Origin: Natronincola ferrireducens
GTDB lineage: Bacteria; Bacillota; Clostridia; Peptostreptococcales; Natronincolaceae
DNA length: 64,000 nucleotides
Assembly (NCBI RefSeq): GCF_900100845.1
Contig: NZ_FNFP01000003.1
Coordinates: 124,001-188,000 of the forward strand
Direction of reading: 5' to 3'
The notes below the pieces were generated by a model. That model saw only the letters and a program-made list of their open reading frames with translations. It was not told the DNA's origin and did not search any database. Each line of letters begins with the position of its first letter. The stretch's first letter is position 1. This document shows, piece by piece, positions 8,550 to 18,137 of this stretch. Position numbers and translations under genes: made by a program.

Positions 8550-10091
8550 TTGAGGAATATCGATTTTGACTGTAGGGTAATAGAAATGAAAAATATAACA
8601 AAGAAATTCGGTGAATTTGTAGCAAATGATAATATTAACCTTACGGTCCATAAAGGAGAAATTCATGCTTTATTAGGTGAGAATGGTGCAGGAAAGTCCA
8701 CATTGATGAATATACTTTATGGATTGTATCATCCAACATCAGGAGAAATACATATAAAGGGTGAAAGGGCCAATATTACTGATCCCAATATAGCTATTAA
8801 AAAGGGTATAGGGATGGTACATCAGCATTTTATGCTTGTGGAACCTTTTACCGTAGCAGAAAATATCGTCCTGGGCATGGAACCAACGGTTTTTATGGGG
8901 AAAATGGACATGAAAAAGGCTGTGGCAGACGTTGAAGAAATATCAAAAAAATATGGCTTGCATGTAAATCCCAATGACAAAATCTATGATATTTCTGTTG
9001 GTATGCAGCAGAGGGTGGAAATATTAAAGGCATTGTATAGAGGTGCTGAAATTCTTATTTTAGACGAGCCTACTGCTGTACTGACACCTCAGGAAATAAA
9101 AGAGCTTATTGGAATCATGAGAAATCTTACTGAACAGGGGAAAACAATCATTATTATTACCCATAAACTAAAGGAAATAAAGGAAGCTGCTGATTACTGC
9201 ACCATTATTAGACGGGGAAAACATATTGATACTATAAAGGTAGAAGATACAACAGAAACAGAACTGGCAGCAAAAATGGTAGGCAGAGAAGTAAGCTTTA
9301 AAGTAAATAAGGAAGATAAAGAAAAAGGAGAAGTTGTTTTAAAAATTGAAGATTTAATTGTAAAGGATAATAGAAATATAGAAGCTGTCAGAGGACTGTC
9401 ATTAGAGGTTTATGCAGGGGAGATTCTAGGAATTGCTGGAGTAGACGGGAATGGACAGACTGAATTGATTGAAGCACTGACGGGACTTAGGGCTATAGAG
9501 TCTGGAAAAGTTACAGTGAATGGCATAGACATAAGCAATAAATCTCCTCGAGAAATTATTACCAACAAAATGTCTTCTATCCCAGAAGACCGGCAAAAAC
9601 GTGGTCTAGTTTTGGACTATACTGTCGCTGAAAATATGATTTTGGAAAATTATCAAAAGAATCCCTTTGCTAAAAAAGGTATTTTAAATAAAAATGCAAT
9701 CAATGGGTTTGCAAAGAAATTAGTTAAAAAATTTGATATCCGGCCAGAGGATGAAACTATTAAGGCTAGAACTCTTTCAGGAGGAAATCAACAAAAGGTA
9801 ATCATAGCTAGGGAAGTAACCAATGATCCTGACATCCTTATAGCAGCACAGCCAACTAGAGGTTTGGATGTAGGGGCAATAGAGTTTGTTCACAAGTCTT
9901 TGGTGGAGCAACGGGATAAAAATAAAGCTGTGTTATTGGTATCTCTTGAGCTGGATGAAGTTATGAACGTTTCAGATCGTATTGCAGTAATCTATGAAGG
10001 GAATATTGTAGGTATCATAGATGCAAAGGACGCAGATGAAAACACCCTTGGCCTTATGATGGCGGGAGGAGGTAATAAAGGTGAAAAATAA
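8550..10091 (+). CDS. Nucleoside ABC transporter ATP-binding protein (YufO-like, two ABC domains)
   Basis: 513 residues with two fused ABC ATPase domains, as in sugar and nucleoside importers. Domain 1 has Walker A GENGAGKST, a reduced signature (DISVGMQQRVEILKAL) and Walker B ILILDEPTA. Domain 2 has a divergent Walker A (GVDGNGQTE), a canonical signature LSGGNQQKV and a Walker B without the catalytic Glu (LIAAQPTRGLDVG), which is usual for the second domain of this family. The TTG at 8550 is chosen because GGAGGGG lies six bases upstream. The first permease gene overlaps its 3' end by 11 bases, implying translational coupling. Confidence 0.92.
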   Translation: MRNIDFDCRVIEMKNITKKFGEFVANDNINLTVHKGEIHALLGENGAGKSTLMNILYGLYHPTSGEIHIKGERANITDPNIAIKKGIGMVHQHFMLVEPFTVAENIVLGMEPTVFMGKMDMKKAVADVEEISKKYGLHVNPNDKIYDISVGMQQRVEILKALYRGAEILILDEPTAVLTPQEIKELIGIMRNLTEQGKTIIIITHKLKEIKEAADYCTIIRRGKHIDTIKVEDTTETELAAKMVGREVSFKVNKEDKEKGEVVLKIEDLIVKDNRNIEAVRGLSLEVYAGEILGIAGVDGNGQTELIEALTGLRAIESGKVTVNGIDISNKSPREIITNKMSSIPEDRQKRGLVLDYTVAENMILENYQKNPFAKKGILNKNAINGFAKKLVKKFDIRPEDETIKARTLSGGNQQKVIIAREVTNDPDILIAAQPTRGLDVGAIEFVHKSLVEQRDKNKAVLLVSLELDEVMNVSDRIAVIYEGNIVGIIDAKDADENTLGLMMAGGGNKGEK

Positions 10092-11226
10092 ATCAATTGG
10101 TGAAAAATTATTGGCGTTTATTTCAAAAGGGAGTTTTAGCTTCAGTATTATATCTATATTATTAGGTTTTATTATAGGGGCTGTAATTTTAGCCCTAGCT
10201 GGATTTAGTCCAACAGAAGCCTATAGTGTTATGATTCGAGGGGTATTTAGTCGACCTAGTTATGTGGCATGGACCATTATTGGTTCTACCCCTATTATTA
10301 TTACAGGATTATCCATAGCCTTTGCCTTTAAAACCGGGCTATTTAATATAGGTGCTGAAGGCCAATTTATAATAGGTGCTATCGCTGCTGCCATTGTTGG
10401 TTATATTGTAGAACTGCCTGCCATTATCCATATCCCACTGGTATTGCTATCAGCCATAGTTGCTGCTGGAGTATGGGGAGGAATAGCTGGATTTTTAAAG
10501 GCAAAATTTGGTGTACATGAAGTTATTTCCACTATCATGTTAAACTGGATAGCTCTTTACTTAAACAATTATATTGTATTACTAGAAGGGTTTAGAAGGG
10601 CTACTTCCCAGAGAACCCATGAGATACAAAGATCTGCCAGCACTGTTTTGTTAGAACAATGGAAAAGATCTCCGGAAGGAAGAGAATGGTTAAAAGGTCA
10701 TGATTTCTTAGGAGATGCCTTAAGAACCCCCTTAAACTGGGGATTTGTCATAGCTATTCTTTTAGCAGTTCTTGTATGGTTTATATTAAATAAGACAACC
10801 CTAGGCTATGAATTAAAGGCAGTGGGGTATAACAAGCATGCTGCTGAGTATGGTGGCATCAATGTTTCCAAAAGTATGTTTAGATCGATGGTTATTGCTG
10901 GGGGGTTAGCAGGAGCTGCTGGGGGATTACATGTTATGGGAATTTCAAAAAGTATTGCTAGTTTATCAGCTATGGAAGGCTTTGGATTTAACGGTATTGC
11001 TGTCGCCCTAATTGGTGGAAACACTTCCATCGGTGTTGTTCTTGCTGGATTGTTATTTAGTGCTTTACAGTATGGTGGCTCTAAAATTCAACCGGCCCTA
11101 GGGGCTCCTTCAGAGGTTATTCAGATTATGATAGGAACCATCGTATTTTTTATTGCGATGCCTAAATTAATAAAATATACTCTACAAAGCTTAAAGAAGA
11201 AAAGGGGTGCTAAAAATGCTGGATAG
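10081..11226 (+). CDS. Nucleoside ABC transporter permease (YufP-like)
   Basis: A 381-residue polytopic membrane protein of the branched-chain amino acid/sugar permease superfamily. The N-terminus is cytoplasmic and basic, followed by about ten hydrophobic segments. The motifs FNIGAEGQFIIGA and GIAVALIGGNTSIG match nucleoside permeases of the BMP systems. The GTG start at 10081 follows GGAGG and lies inside the 3' end of the ATPase gene (11-base overlap). It should pair with the next permease to form the channel. Confidence 0.9.
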   Translation: MKNKSIGEKLLAFISKGSFSFSIISILLGFIIGAVILALAGFSPTEAYSVMIRGVFSRPSYVAWTIIGSTPIIITGLSIAFAFKTGLFNIGAEGQFIIGAIAAAIVGYIVELPAIIHIPLVLLSAIVAAGVWGGIAGFLKAKFGVHEVISTIMLNWIALYLNNYIVLLEGFRRATSQRTHEIQRSASTVLLEQWKRSPEGREWLKGHDFLGDALRTPLNWGFVIAILLAVLVWFILNKTTLGYELKAVGYNKHAAEYGGINVSKSMFRSMVIAGGLAGAAGGLHVMGISKSIASLSAMEGFGFNGIAVALIGGNTSIGVVLAGLLFSALQYGGSKIQPALGAPSEVIQIMIGTIVFFIAMPKLIKYTLQSLKKKRGAKNAG

Positions 11227-12154
11227 TTTAGGATTTATCATAGGAACCACATTAATGTATTCTACACCCTTGATTTATGCGGCCCTAGGAGGTGTTGTAT
11301 CAGAAAACTCTGGGGTAGTAAATATTGGATTAGAGGGAATGATGACCATAGGTGCTTTGGCAGGAGCTACGGTTGGCTTTTATTATGGTAATCCTTGGTT
11401 GGCATTTTTAGCTGCAGGACTGGCGGGGGGAGGCCTTGCTTTATTACATGCTATTGCTTGTGTAACCTTTGATGCTGATCAAGTGGTATCCGGGATAGCA
11501 ATCAACTTTTTAGGACCAGGTTTGGCATTATTTTTAAGTAGACTTTTCTTTGAAGGTGCCACCATGACAAAAGCCATTCCTTTAGATAACAAAATGCCTA
11601 GACCTTTAAATGGTGTATTCCCTCGAAATTCCTTCTTTGATTTAGTTTTTAATCAGTATGCTACAGTTTACATGGCTTTTTTACTAGTTTTTATTATATG
11701 GTACTTATTATATAAGACAAAGCTAGGTCTAAGAATAAGAGCAGTTGGAGAACACCCTAGGGCAGTTGATACATTAGGAGTAAACATATATAACATACGA
11801 TATTTATGTGTAATTTTATCTGGTGCTTTAGCAGGTTTTGGGGGTGCATCTATGAGCTTAGCCATCGTATCCAACTTTCGACCTACACTTATCTCAGGAC
11901 ATGGTTTTATAGCATTGGCAGCCATGATTTTTGGAAAATGGAAACCCCAAGGTGCTATGTGGGCCTGCCTTTTATTTGGTGTTTCCAATGGTTTGGTGGT
12001 TTATTTAGGCAGGGCCGATGCACCATTTGAAATATCTGTACAAATTTTATCTATGCTTCCTTATGTTTTAACCTTAATCGTGTTAATGGGCTTTGTGGGG
12101 AGGGCAAATGCACCAGCTGCTGTTGGAACTCCCTATGAAAAAGGAGAGAGGTAA
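11216..12154 (+). CDS. Nucleoside ABC transporter permease (YufQ-like)
   Basis: The second channel subunit, 312 residues from ATG 11216, with about eight to nine hydrophobic segments and the family motif VNIGLEGMMTIGALAGA. The ATG is preferred over the in-frame GTG at 11207 because AAAGGGG at 11201-11207 gives 8-base spacing. It overlaps the preceding permease by 11 bases and closes the operon. Confidence 0.9.
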   Translation: MLDSLGFIIGTTLMYSTPLIYAALGGVVSENSGVVNIGLEGMMTIGALAGATVGFYYGNPWLAFLAAGLAGGGLALLHAIACVTFDADQVVSGIAINFLGPGLALFLSRLFFEGATMTKAIPLDNKMPRPLNGVFPRNSFFDLVFNQYATVYMAFLLVFIIWYLLYKTKLGLRIRAVGEHPRAVDTLGVNIYNIRYLCVILSGALAGFGGASMSLAIVSNFRPTLISGHGFIALAAMIFGKWKPQGAMWACLLFGVSNGLVVYLGRADAPFEISVQILSMLPYVLTLIVLMGFVGRANAPAAVGTPYEKGER

Positions 12155-12161
12155 ATCATGT

Positions 12162-12191
12162 AAAAGCCCTCAGCTTTATGCTGGGGGTCTT
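12162..12191 (+). terminator. Terminator of the nucleoside transporter operon
   Basis: GCCCTCAGC pairs with GCTGGGGGT around a TTTAT loop just after the last permease gene. The following T tract is weak. Confidence 0.5.
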
Positions 12192-12225
12192 ATGCAATTT
12201 TTATGCCAATAAAATTCATATACCT

Positions 12226-12254
12226 TTGATTTTTATATTATTAAATGTTATAAT
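12226..12254 (+). promoter_or_regulatory. Sigma-A-type promoter of rpoN
   Basis: TTGATT and TATAAT are separated by exactly 17 bases, ending 33 bases upstream of the rpoN start codon. Confidence 0.75.
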
Positions 12255-12287
12255 AAATATATAGACTGAAATGAAGGGGTGGTTACC

Positions 12288-13667
12288 ATGAAAATGGGAT
12301 ATAATTTACATCTAGAACAATCGCAAAAACTAGTTATGACACCACAATTGAAACAAGCGATAAAAATTCTTCAGTTGGCTAGTATTGAGTTAGATCAATA
12401 TATTGAACAACAAGTGGAAACCAATCCCATTTTAGAAATAAACCAAGATACTCCTGAATTACCAGGAAACGAAACGGAAGGACCAGTAGAAGAAAAAATC
12501 AATTGGAAGGAATATGTAGAAGACTTTGATAACTATGAGTATGCTAAAAAACCATACAATGAAGATGAACAATTTAACTATGAGAATATTGTTTCTAAAG
12601 AAACTACCCTCCAGGAGCACCTTTTATTTCAATATCATATAACCCTCCTAGATTATAAATACAATGAAATTGGAGAATACATTATTAATAATCTCAACGA
12701 AAACGGCTACTTAACCATATCTGTTGAGGAAATCGCTAAAGAACTTCAAGAAGAACCTAGTACTGTGGAAAATATTTTGAAAATCATACAAACCTTCGAC
12801 CCTCCAGGTGTAGCGGCCCGAAATCTTAAGGAATGTTTATTGATACAATTAGAACAATTACACGGAATTAGTGACAACGTTTACAAACTTGTAGAAAACC
12901 ATTTAGAGGAAGTAGCAGAAAATAAATACCCTCTTATTGCAAAAAAAATGGATATTACTACAAAGGAAGTTCAGGATATATGTGATTTTATAAGGACTTT
13001 AGAGCCAAAACCAGGGAGAAGATTTGCATCCATTAACAACAACTACTTAGTTCCAGATGCTGTAATAAAAAAAATAGGTAGGGAATATTTAGTTATACTA
13101 AATGATAGAAATGCTCCAAGGCTAACCATTAGAGATGATTATAGGAAATTATTAACCAATGAAAATGAAAATTCTGACACTGTAAAGTTTTTAAATGACA
13201 AATTAAATTCTGCTATTTGGCTTATTAGGAGTATTGAACAAAGAAGACAAACAATTTACAAGGTAGTAGAAATGATTGTAAAAAAGCAAAGAAACTTTTT
13301 TGAATATGGAAAAAAACACCTTAAGCCCATGACCCTTAAAGAAATTGCTGAAGAAATTCAAGTCCATGAATCTACTGTAAGTAGAGCTACAAATGGAAAA
13401 TATGTTGATACCCCTATAGGTGTATTTGAATTAAAATACTTTTTCTCCAGTGGGGTAGAGGGCTCTGATGGAGAAGGAATTTCAGCTGAAAGCATAAAAA
13501 ATTATATTAAAGAGATTGTAGAACTAGAAAATCCCCATAAACCATTAAGCGATGAAAAAATATGCAAGCAATTAACCCTTCGAGGTATTAATGTTTCAAG
13601 AAGAACGGTAGCCAAGTATCGAGATGATTTAAATATCTCATCCTCATCTAAACGAAAGAGATACTAA
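12288..13667 (+). CDS. rpoN: RNA polymerase sigma-54 factor RpoN
   Basis: 459 residues from ATG 12288, which is five bases from AAGGGGTGG; an in-frame GTG at 12279 overlaps that site. The N-terminal activator-interacting region is Gln/Leu-rich (LEQSQKLVMTPQLKQAIKIL). An acidic linker and the core-binding domain follow, then the DNA-binding part with the helix-turn-helix (TLKEIAEEIQVHESTVSRA) and the RpoN box near the C-terminus (SRRTVAKYRDDL). It directs RNA polymerase to -24/-12 promoters and needs an AAA+ activator such as the one at 49.1 kb. It has its own promoter and terminator and is therefore separate from cggR downstream. Confidence 0.97.
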   Translation: MKMGYNLHLEQSQKLVMTPQLKQAIKILQLASIELDQYIEQQVETNPILEINQDTPELPGNETEGPVEEKINWKEYVEDFDNYEYAKKPYNEDEQFNYENIVSKETTLQEHLLFQYHITLLDYKYNEIGEYIINNLNENGYLTISVEEIAKELQEEPSTVENILKIIQTFDPPGVAARNLKECLLIQLEQLHGISDNVYKLVENHLEEVAENKYPLIAKKMDITTKEVQDICDFIRTLEPKPGRRFASINNNYLVPDAVIKKIGREYLVILNDRNAPRLTIRDDYRKLLTNENENSDTVKFLNDKLNSAIWLIRSIEQRRQTIYKVVEMIVKKQRNFFEYGKKHLKPMTLKEIAEEIQVHESTVSRATNGKYVDTPIGVFELKYFFSSGVEGSDGEGISAESIKNYIKEIVELENPHKPLSDEKICKQLTLRGINVSRRTVAKYRDDLNISSSSKRKRY

Positions 13668-13668
13668 T

Positions 13669-13696
13669 AAAAACCTAGGAAACGCCTAGGTTTTTT
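13669..13696 (+). terminator. Terminator after rpoN
   Basis: AAACCTAGG and CCTAGGTTT form a perfect stem around AAACG, followed by a run of T. Confidence 0.85.
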
Positions 13697-13720
13697 GAAA
13701 TAAGAAAAATAAAAAAAATA

Positions 13721-13749
13721 TTGATTAATAGTAAAAAATGCTATATAAT
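13721..13749 (+). promoter_or_regulatory. Sigma-A-type promoter of the cggR-glycolysis operon
   Basis: TTGATT (13721-13726) and TATAAT (13744-13749) with 17-base spacing. Transcription should begin near 13756, upstream of the CggR operator. Confidence 0.8.
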
Positions 13750-13783
13750 TTATTTATAGATGGTTTTATTTTTTTGCCACAAT

Positions 13784-13819
13784 AGGGACATAATATGATT
13801 TAGGGGGACAAAAAAAGTC
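13784..13819 (+). promoter_or_regulatory. Probable CggR operator (two direct half-sites)
   Basis: The pattern AGGGAC-N6-TGAT-N4-GGGGAC-N6-AGTC occupies these bases. The B. subtilis CggR operator is recalled as CGGGAC-N6-TGTC-N4-CGGGAC-N6-TGTC; the spacing is identical and most fixed bases agree. As in B. subtilis, it lies downstream of the promoter and before cggR, so a bound repressor could block elongation. The assignment is by comparison from memory and has not been tested. Confidence 0.75.
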
Positions 13820-13837
13820 CTAGAAAGAAGGAAAATT

Positions 13838-14860
13838 ATGCATGATATTATAGACCTGCAAAAAAAGATTGCTCCAGAGGTTTTAACGATTATGGAAAAA
13901 CGCTTTAACATTCTAAGAAATATCTATGGTATGCAACCTATAGGAAGAAGAAGCTTGGCAAACAAACTGGCCATAGGTGAACGAATTATTAGAAGTGAGG
14001 TGGAAATTCTAAAAAACCAGGGGTTAGTAGAAATAACGGCAGCAGGTATGGTGGTAACATCAGAAGGACAACAAATTATTGAAGGTCTACAGGAATACAT
14101 ATATAAGATTAGGGGTATAAAACACCTAGAGGATAAGCTTAAAAAGAAACTAGCTATAGATAATGTTATTATTGTACCAGGAAATATTGAAGAAGATGAC
14201 TATGTGTTGGATGATATAGGGAAGGCCACTGCAGCCTGTATAGAAAGTTCAATCTATTATAATACGATTGTTGGTGTTACAGGAGGTACCACCATGGCAG
14301 CAGTTGCAAAGGGCATAACAAAACCTACTAAATACAGCAATGTAACTGTGGTTCCCGCCCGTGGAGGTATAGGTAGAGAAGTAGAAAACCAGTCTAATAT
14401 CATTGCAGCAGACATGGCTAGGAGGTTAAAATGTCAATATCAGCTACTCCATGCCTCAGATATGTTAGGCGTACAGGCCATGGAAAGTATTTTAAAAGAT
14501 CCTGAAATTCAAAAGGTGACCAGTATAATAAAGTCTGTTAATTTATTGGTTTTTGGCATAGGCAGGGCTGATAAAATGGCGAAAAGAAGAGAACTTTCAC
14601 CTGCTATCATGGATAAGTTAGAAGACTTAAAGGCTGTAGCAGAGGCCTTCGGCTATTACTTCACTAGGGGTGGAGAAATTGTATATGAGATGCAGACTAT
14701 AGGTATCAGTTTTAAGGATTTTGAAAAAATCTCTACTGTTATAGGTGTAGCTGGAGGGGCCAACAAAGCAGAAGCAATCATGGCTATATCCAACTTAAAA
14801 AAATCCATGACGTTGGTTACTGATGAAGCAGCTGCTATAGAAATATTATTGAAGTACTGA
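13838..14860 (+). CDS. cggR: Central glycolytic genes regulator CggR (SorC family)
   Basis: A 340-residue repressor. The N-terminal winged-helix domain (GRRSLANKLAIGERIIRSEV) binds DNA. The C-terminal SorC-type sugar-phosphate sensor contains the phosphate-binding loop GVTGGTTMAAVA and the GIGRADKMAKRR segment. In B. subtilis the inducer is fructose-1,6-bisphosphate; the same is likely here. The gene heads the run gap-pgk-tpiA-gpmI-eno and is preceded by a matching operator, so it should repress its own operon when glycolytic flux is low. The downstream gap gene also has a promoter of its own. Confidence 0.93.
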   Translation: MHDIIDLQKKIAPEVLTIMEKRFNILRNIYGMQPIGRRSLANKLAIGERIIRSEVEILKNQGLVEITAAGMVVTSEGQQIIEGLQEYIYKIRGIKHLEDKLKKKLAIDNVIIVPGNIEEDDYVLDDIGKATAACIESSIYYNTIVGVTGGTTMAAVAKGITKPTKYSNVTVVPARGGIGREVENQSNIIAADMARRLKCQYQLLHASDMLGVQAMESILKDPEIQKVTSIIKSVNLLVFGIGRADKMAKRRELSPAIMDKLEDLKAVAEAFGYYFTRGGEIVYEMQTIGISFKDFEKISTVIGVAGGANKAEAIMAISNLKKSMTLVTDEAAAIEILLKY

Positions 14861-14911
14861 AATAAATAGAGAAGAAGTAATAATATTGATTTAAAAATCA
14901 AATAATTAAAG

Positions 14912-15983
<1,072 letters not shown>

Positions 15984-16027
15984 AACAGCAGGTATTAAAC
16001 AGGATAAAAATTTTGAAGACAAGCCTA

Positions 16028-16061
16028 TACAGGATGTGACCAGTAGTTGTTACATCCTGTA
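16028..16061 (+). promoter_or_regulatory. Hairpin between gap and pgk
   Basis: TACAGGATGT and ACATCCTGTA form a perfect 10-base stem in the 145-base gap-pgk spacer. A possible outer stem pairs CCTATA (16024) with TATAGG (16071). There is no T run, so it looks more like a processing or stability element than a terminator. Its role is inference. Confidence 0.45.
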
Positions 16062-16128
16062 AAACGATTTTATAGGTAATAGAAATACACTAAGCCTCAA
16101 ATTAAACAAATAACAGGAGGGGTTATTT

Positions 16129-17328
16129 ATGTCATTGCTAAACAAAAAAACGGTAGAGGATTTAGCTGTTGAAAACAAAAGGGTATTGGTAAGATGTGAC
16201 TTTAATGTGCCTATGAATAGCCAGGGTGAAATTACTGATGATATAAGAATTAGAGCAGCATTACCTACTATCCAATATCTAGTGAAAAATAATGCAGCAG
16301 TAATTCTTATGTCCCATTTAGGAAGACCTAAAGGTGAGGCTGATCCTAAGTATTCTTTAGCTCCAGTAGCCAAAAGAATTAGTGAATTAATTAATCAAGA
16401 GATTATTTTTGCTGATGATGATATGGTGGTAGGAGAAAAGACGAAAGCATTGGCTAAGGGTTTAAAGGCTGGAGAAGTTATGCTATTGCAAAATGTTCGT
16501 TATAGGAAAGAAGAAGAAAAAAACAATCCAGAGTTTTCTAAAGAGTTAGCTGCCCTAGGAGATTTGTTTGTAAATGATGCTTTTGGCACTGCCCACCGAG
16601 CCCATAGCTCCACTGCTGGGGTTGCAGAGTTTTTACCCTCGGCTATGGGTTACTTAATAGAAAAAGAAGTGAATTTTATGGGTAAAGCTTTAGAAAACCC
16701 TGAAAGACCTTTCGTAGCCATTTTAGGAGGAGCTAAAGTATCTGATAAGATTGGTGTCATAGAAAACTTAATGGACAAGGTAGACGCTCTAATTATTGGG
16801 GGTGGAATGGCCTATACCTTTCAAAAGGCACAAGGCTATGAAATTGGCCAATCACTGTTAGAAGAGGATAAAATTCAACTAGCTTTAGACCTTATAAAAA
16901 AAGCCAAGGATAAAAATATAGAACTTCTTTTACCTATGGACACGGTGGTAGCTAAGGAGTTTAAAGCTGATGCTGAACATACAACTGTAAAAGCAGGTAA
17001 TGTACCTTCAGATGCTATGGGGTTAGATATTGGGATAGAAACCATATCACTGTTTAGTGAAAAAATAAAACAAGCTAAAACAATAATATGGAATGGACCA
17101 ATGGGTGTCTTTGAAATGCCAGCCTTTGCAGTAGGGACAAAGGAGGTTGCTAGAGCTATGGCTGAAAGCGATGCTACAACCATTATCGGGGGTGGAGATA
17201 GTGCAGCAGCTGTAGAGCAATTAGGCTTTGCTGATAAGATGACCCATATATCCACTGGTGGTGGGGCTTCCTTAGAATTTCTAGAAGGAAAGGTTCTGCC
17301 GGGAATTGATGTATTAGAGAACAAATAG
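16129..17328 (+). CDS. pgk: Phosphoglycerate kinase
   Basis: 399 residues, usual bacterial length. It transfers phosphate from 1,3-bisphosphoglycerate to ADP. The substrate-binding N-lobe motif [12 protein letters not shown] is intact, as are SHLGRPKGE, the hinge region and the C-lobe nucleotide motif [22 protein letters not shown] lies shortly before the ATG. It sits third in the glycolytic run with tpiA only 15 bases downstream. Confidence 0.97.
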   Translation: MSLLNKKTVEDLAVENKRVLVRCDFNVPMNSQGEITDDIRIRAALPTIQYLVKNNAAVILMSHLGRPKGEADPKYSLAPVAKRISELINQEIIFADDDMVVGEKTKALAKGLKAGEVMLLQNVRYRKEEEKNNPEFSKELAALGDLFVNDAFGTAHRAHSSTAGVAEFLPSAMGYLIEKEVNFMGKALENPERPFVAILGGAKVSDKIGVIENLMDKVDALIIGGGMAYTFQKAQGYEIGQSLLEEDKIQLALDLIKKAKDKNIELLLPMDTVVAKEFKADAEHTTVKAGNVPSDAMGLDIGIETISLFSEKIKQAKTIIWNGPMGVFEMPAFAVGTKEVARAMAESDATTIIGGGDSAAAVEQLGFADKMTHISTGGGASLEFLEGKVLPGIDVLENK

Positions 17329-17343
17329 AGAGGAGATCATTCC

Positions 17344-18090
17344 ATGAGAATACCTATTATTGCAGGAAACTGGAAAATGCATAATACTGTTGAAGAAGCT
17401 CTTCAACTAGTCAATGAATTAAAGAAAGAAGTTGATAAGACGGATGTTAGGGTGGTCATTTGCTGTCCCTTTACAGTATTGGGGGAGGTAAAGAAGGCTA
17501 TAGTAGACTCTAATATAAAATTAGGAGCACAAAATATCCACTGGGAGGATAGTGGAGCCTATACGGGAGAAATATCAGCAGCTATGCTAAAGGATCATGG
17601 AGTAGACTATGTTATTATTGGACATTCTGAACGAAGACAATATTTTAATGAAACCGATGAAACCGTTAATAGAAAAGTCATAAAAGCTCTAGAAAAGGAT
17701 TTAATTCCAATCCTGTGTGTAGGAGAAACCCTAGAGGAAAGAGAAACTGATAAAACCTATGAAGTTGTAAAGGGTCAGATATTAAAGGCTCTTGAAAATG
17801 TAGATGAAGAAGAAGTGAAAAAAATAGTAGTAGCCTATGAACCAGTATGGGCCATCGGAACAGGCAAAACAGCCTCTCCAGAGGATGCTAATGCAGTTAT
17901 TGCCTACATCCGCCAAGTAATCAAGGAAAAATACGGTGAAGAGATTTCAGAAATTGTTCCTATTCAATATGGCGGCAGTGTGAAGGCAGCTAATGCAACG
18001 GAGATTATGAACCAAGAAGACATCGATGGAGCTTTAGTAGGGGGAGCCAGCCTGAAGGCAGAAGAGTTTTTAGGAATTGTAAACTTTTAA
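17344..18090 (+). CDS. tpiA: Triosephosphate isomerase
   Basis: 248 residues, a full-length TIM barrel. Catalytic features are present: Lys in AGNWKMHN, His in IIGHSERRQ, Glu in the signature AYEPVWAIGTGKTA, and the phosphate loops QYGGSVK and GGASL. It interconverts dihydroxyacetone phosphate and glyceraldehyde-3-phosphate. Tightly placed between pgk and gpmI. Confidence 0.97.
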   Translation: MRIPIIAGNWKMHNTVEEALQLVNELKKEVDKTDVRVVICCPFTVLGEVKKAIVDSNIKLGAQNIHWEDSGAYTGEISAAMLKDHGVDYVIIGHSERRQYFNETDETVNRKVIKALEKDLIPILCVGETLEERETDKTYEVVKGQILKALENVDEEEVKKIVVAYEPVWAIGTGKTASPEDANAVIAYIRQVIKEKYGEEISEIVPIQYGGSVKAANATEIMNQEDIDGALVGGASLKAEEFLGIVNF

Positions 18091-18137
18091 CCCCCTGAAG
18101 GAGTGGCATTGGCTCTGATGGTGAAAGGAAGATTATT

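Noticed and set aside
16875-17324. 149-residue minus-strand frame inside pgk
   Set aside because: Shadow of a strongly conserved gene, no ribosome site and biased composition rich in Ser and Pro.
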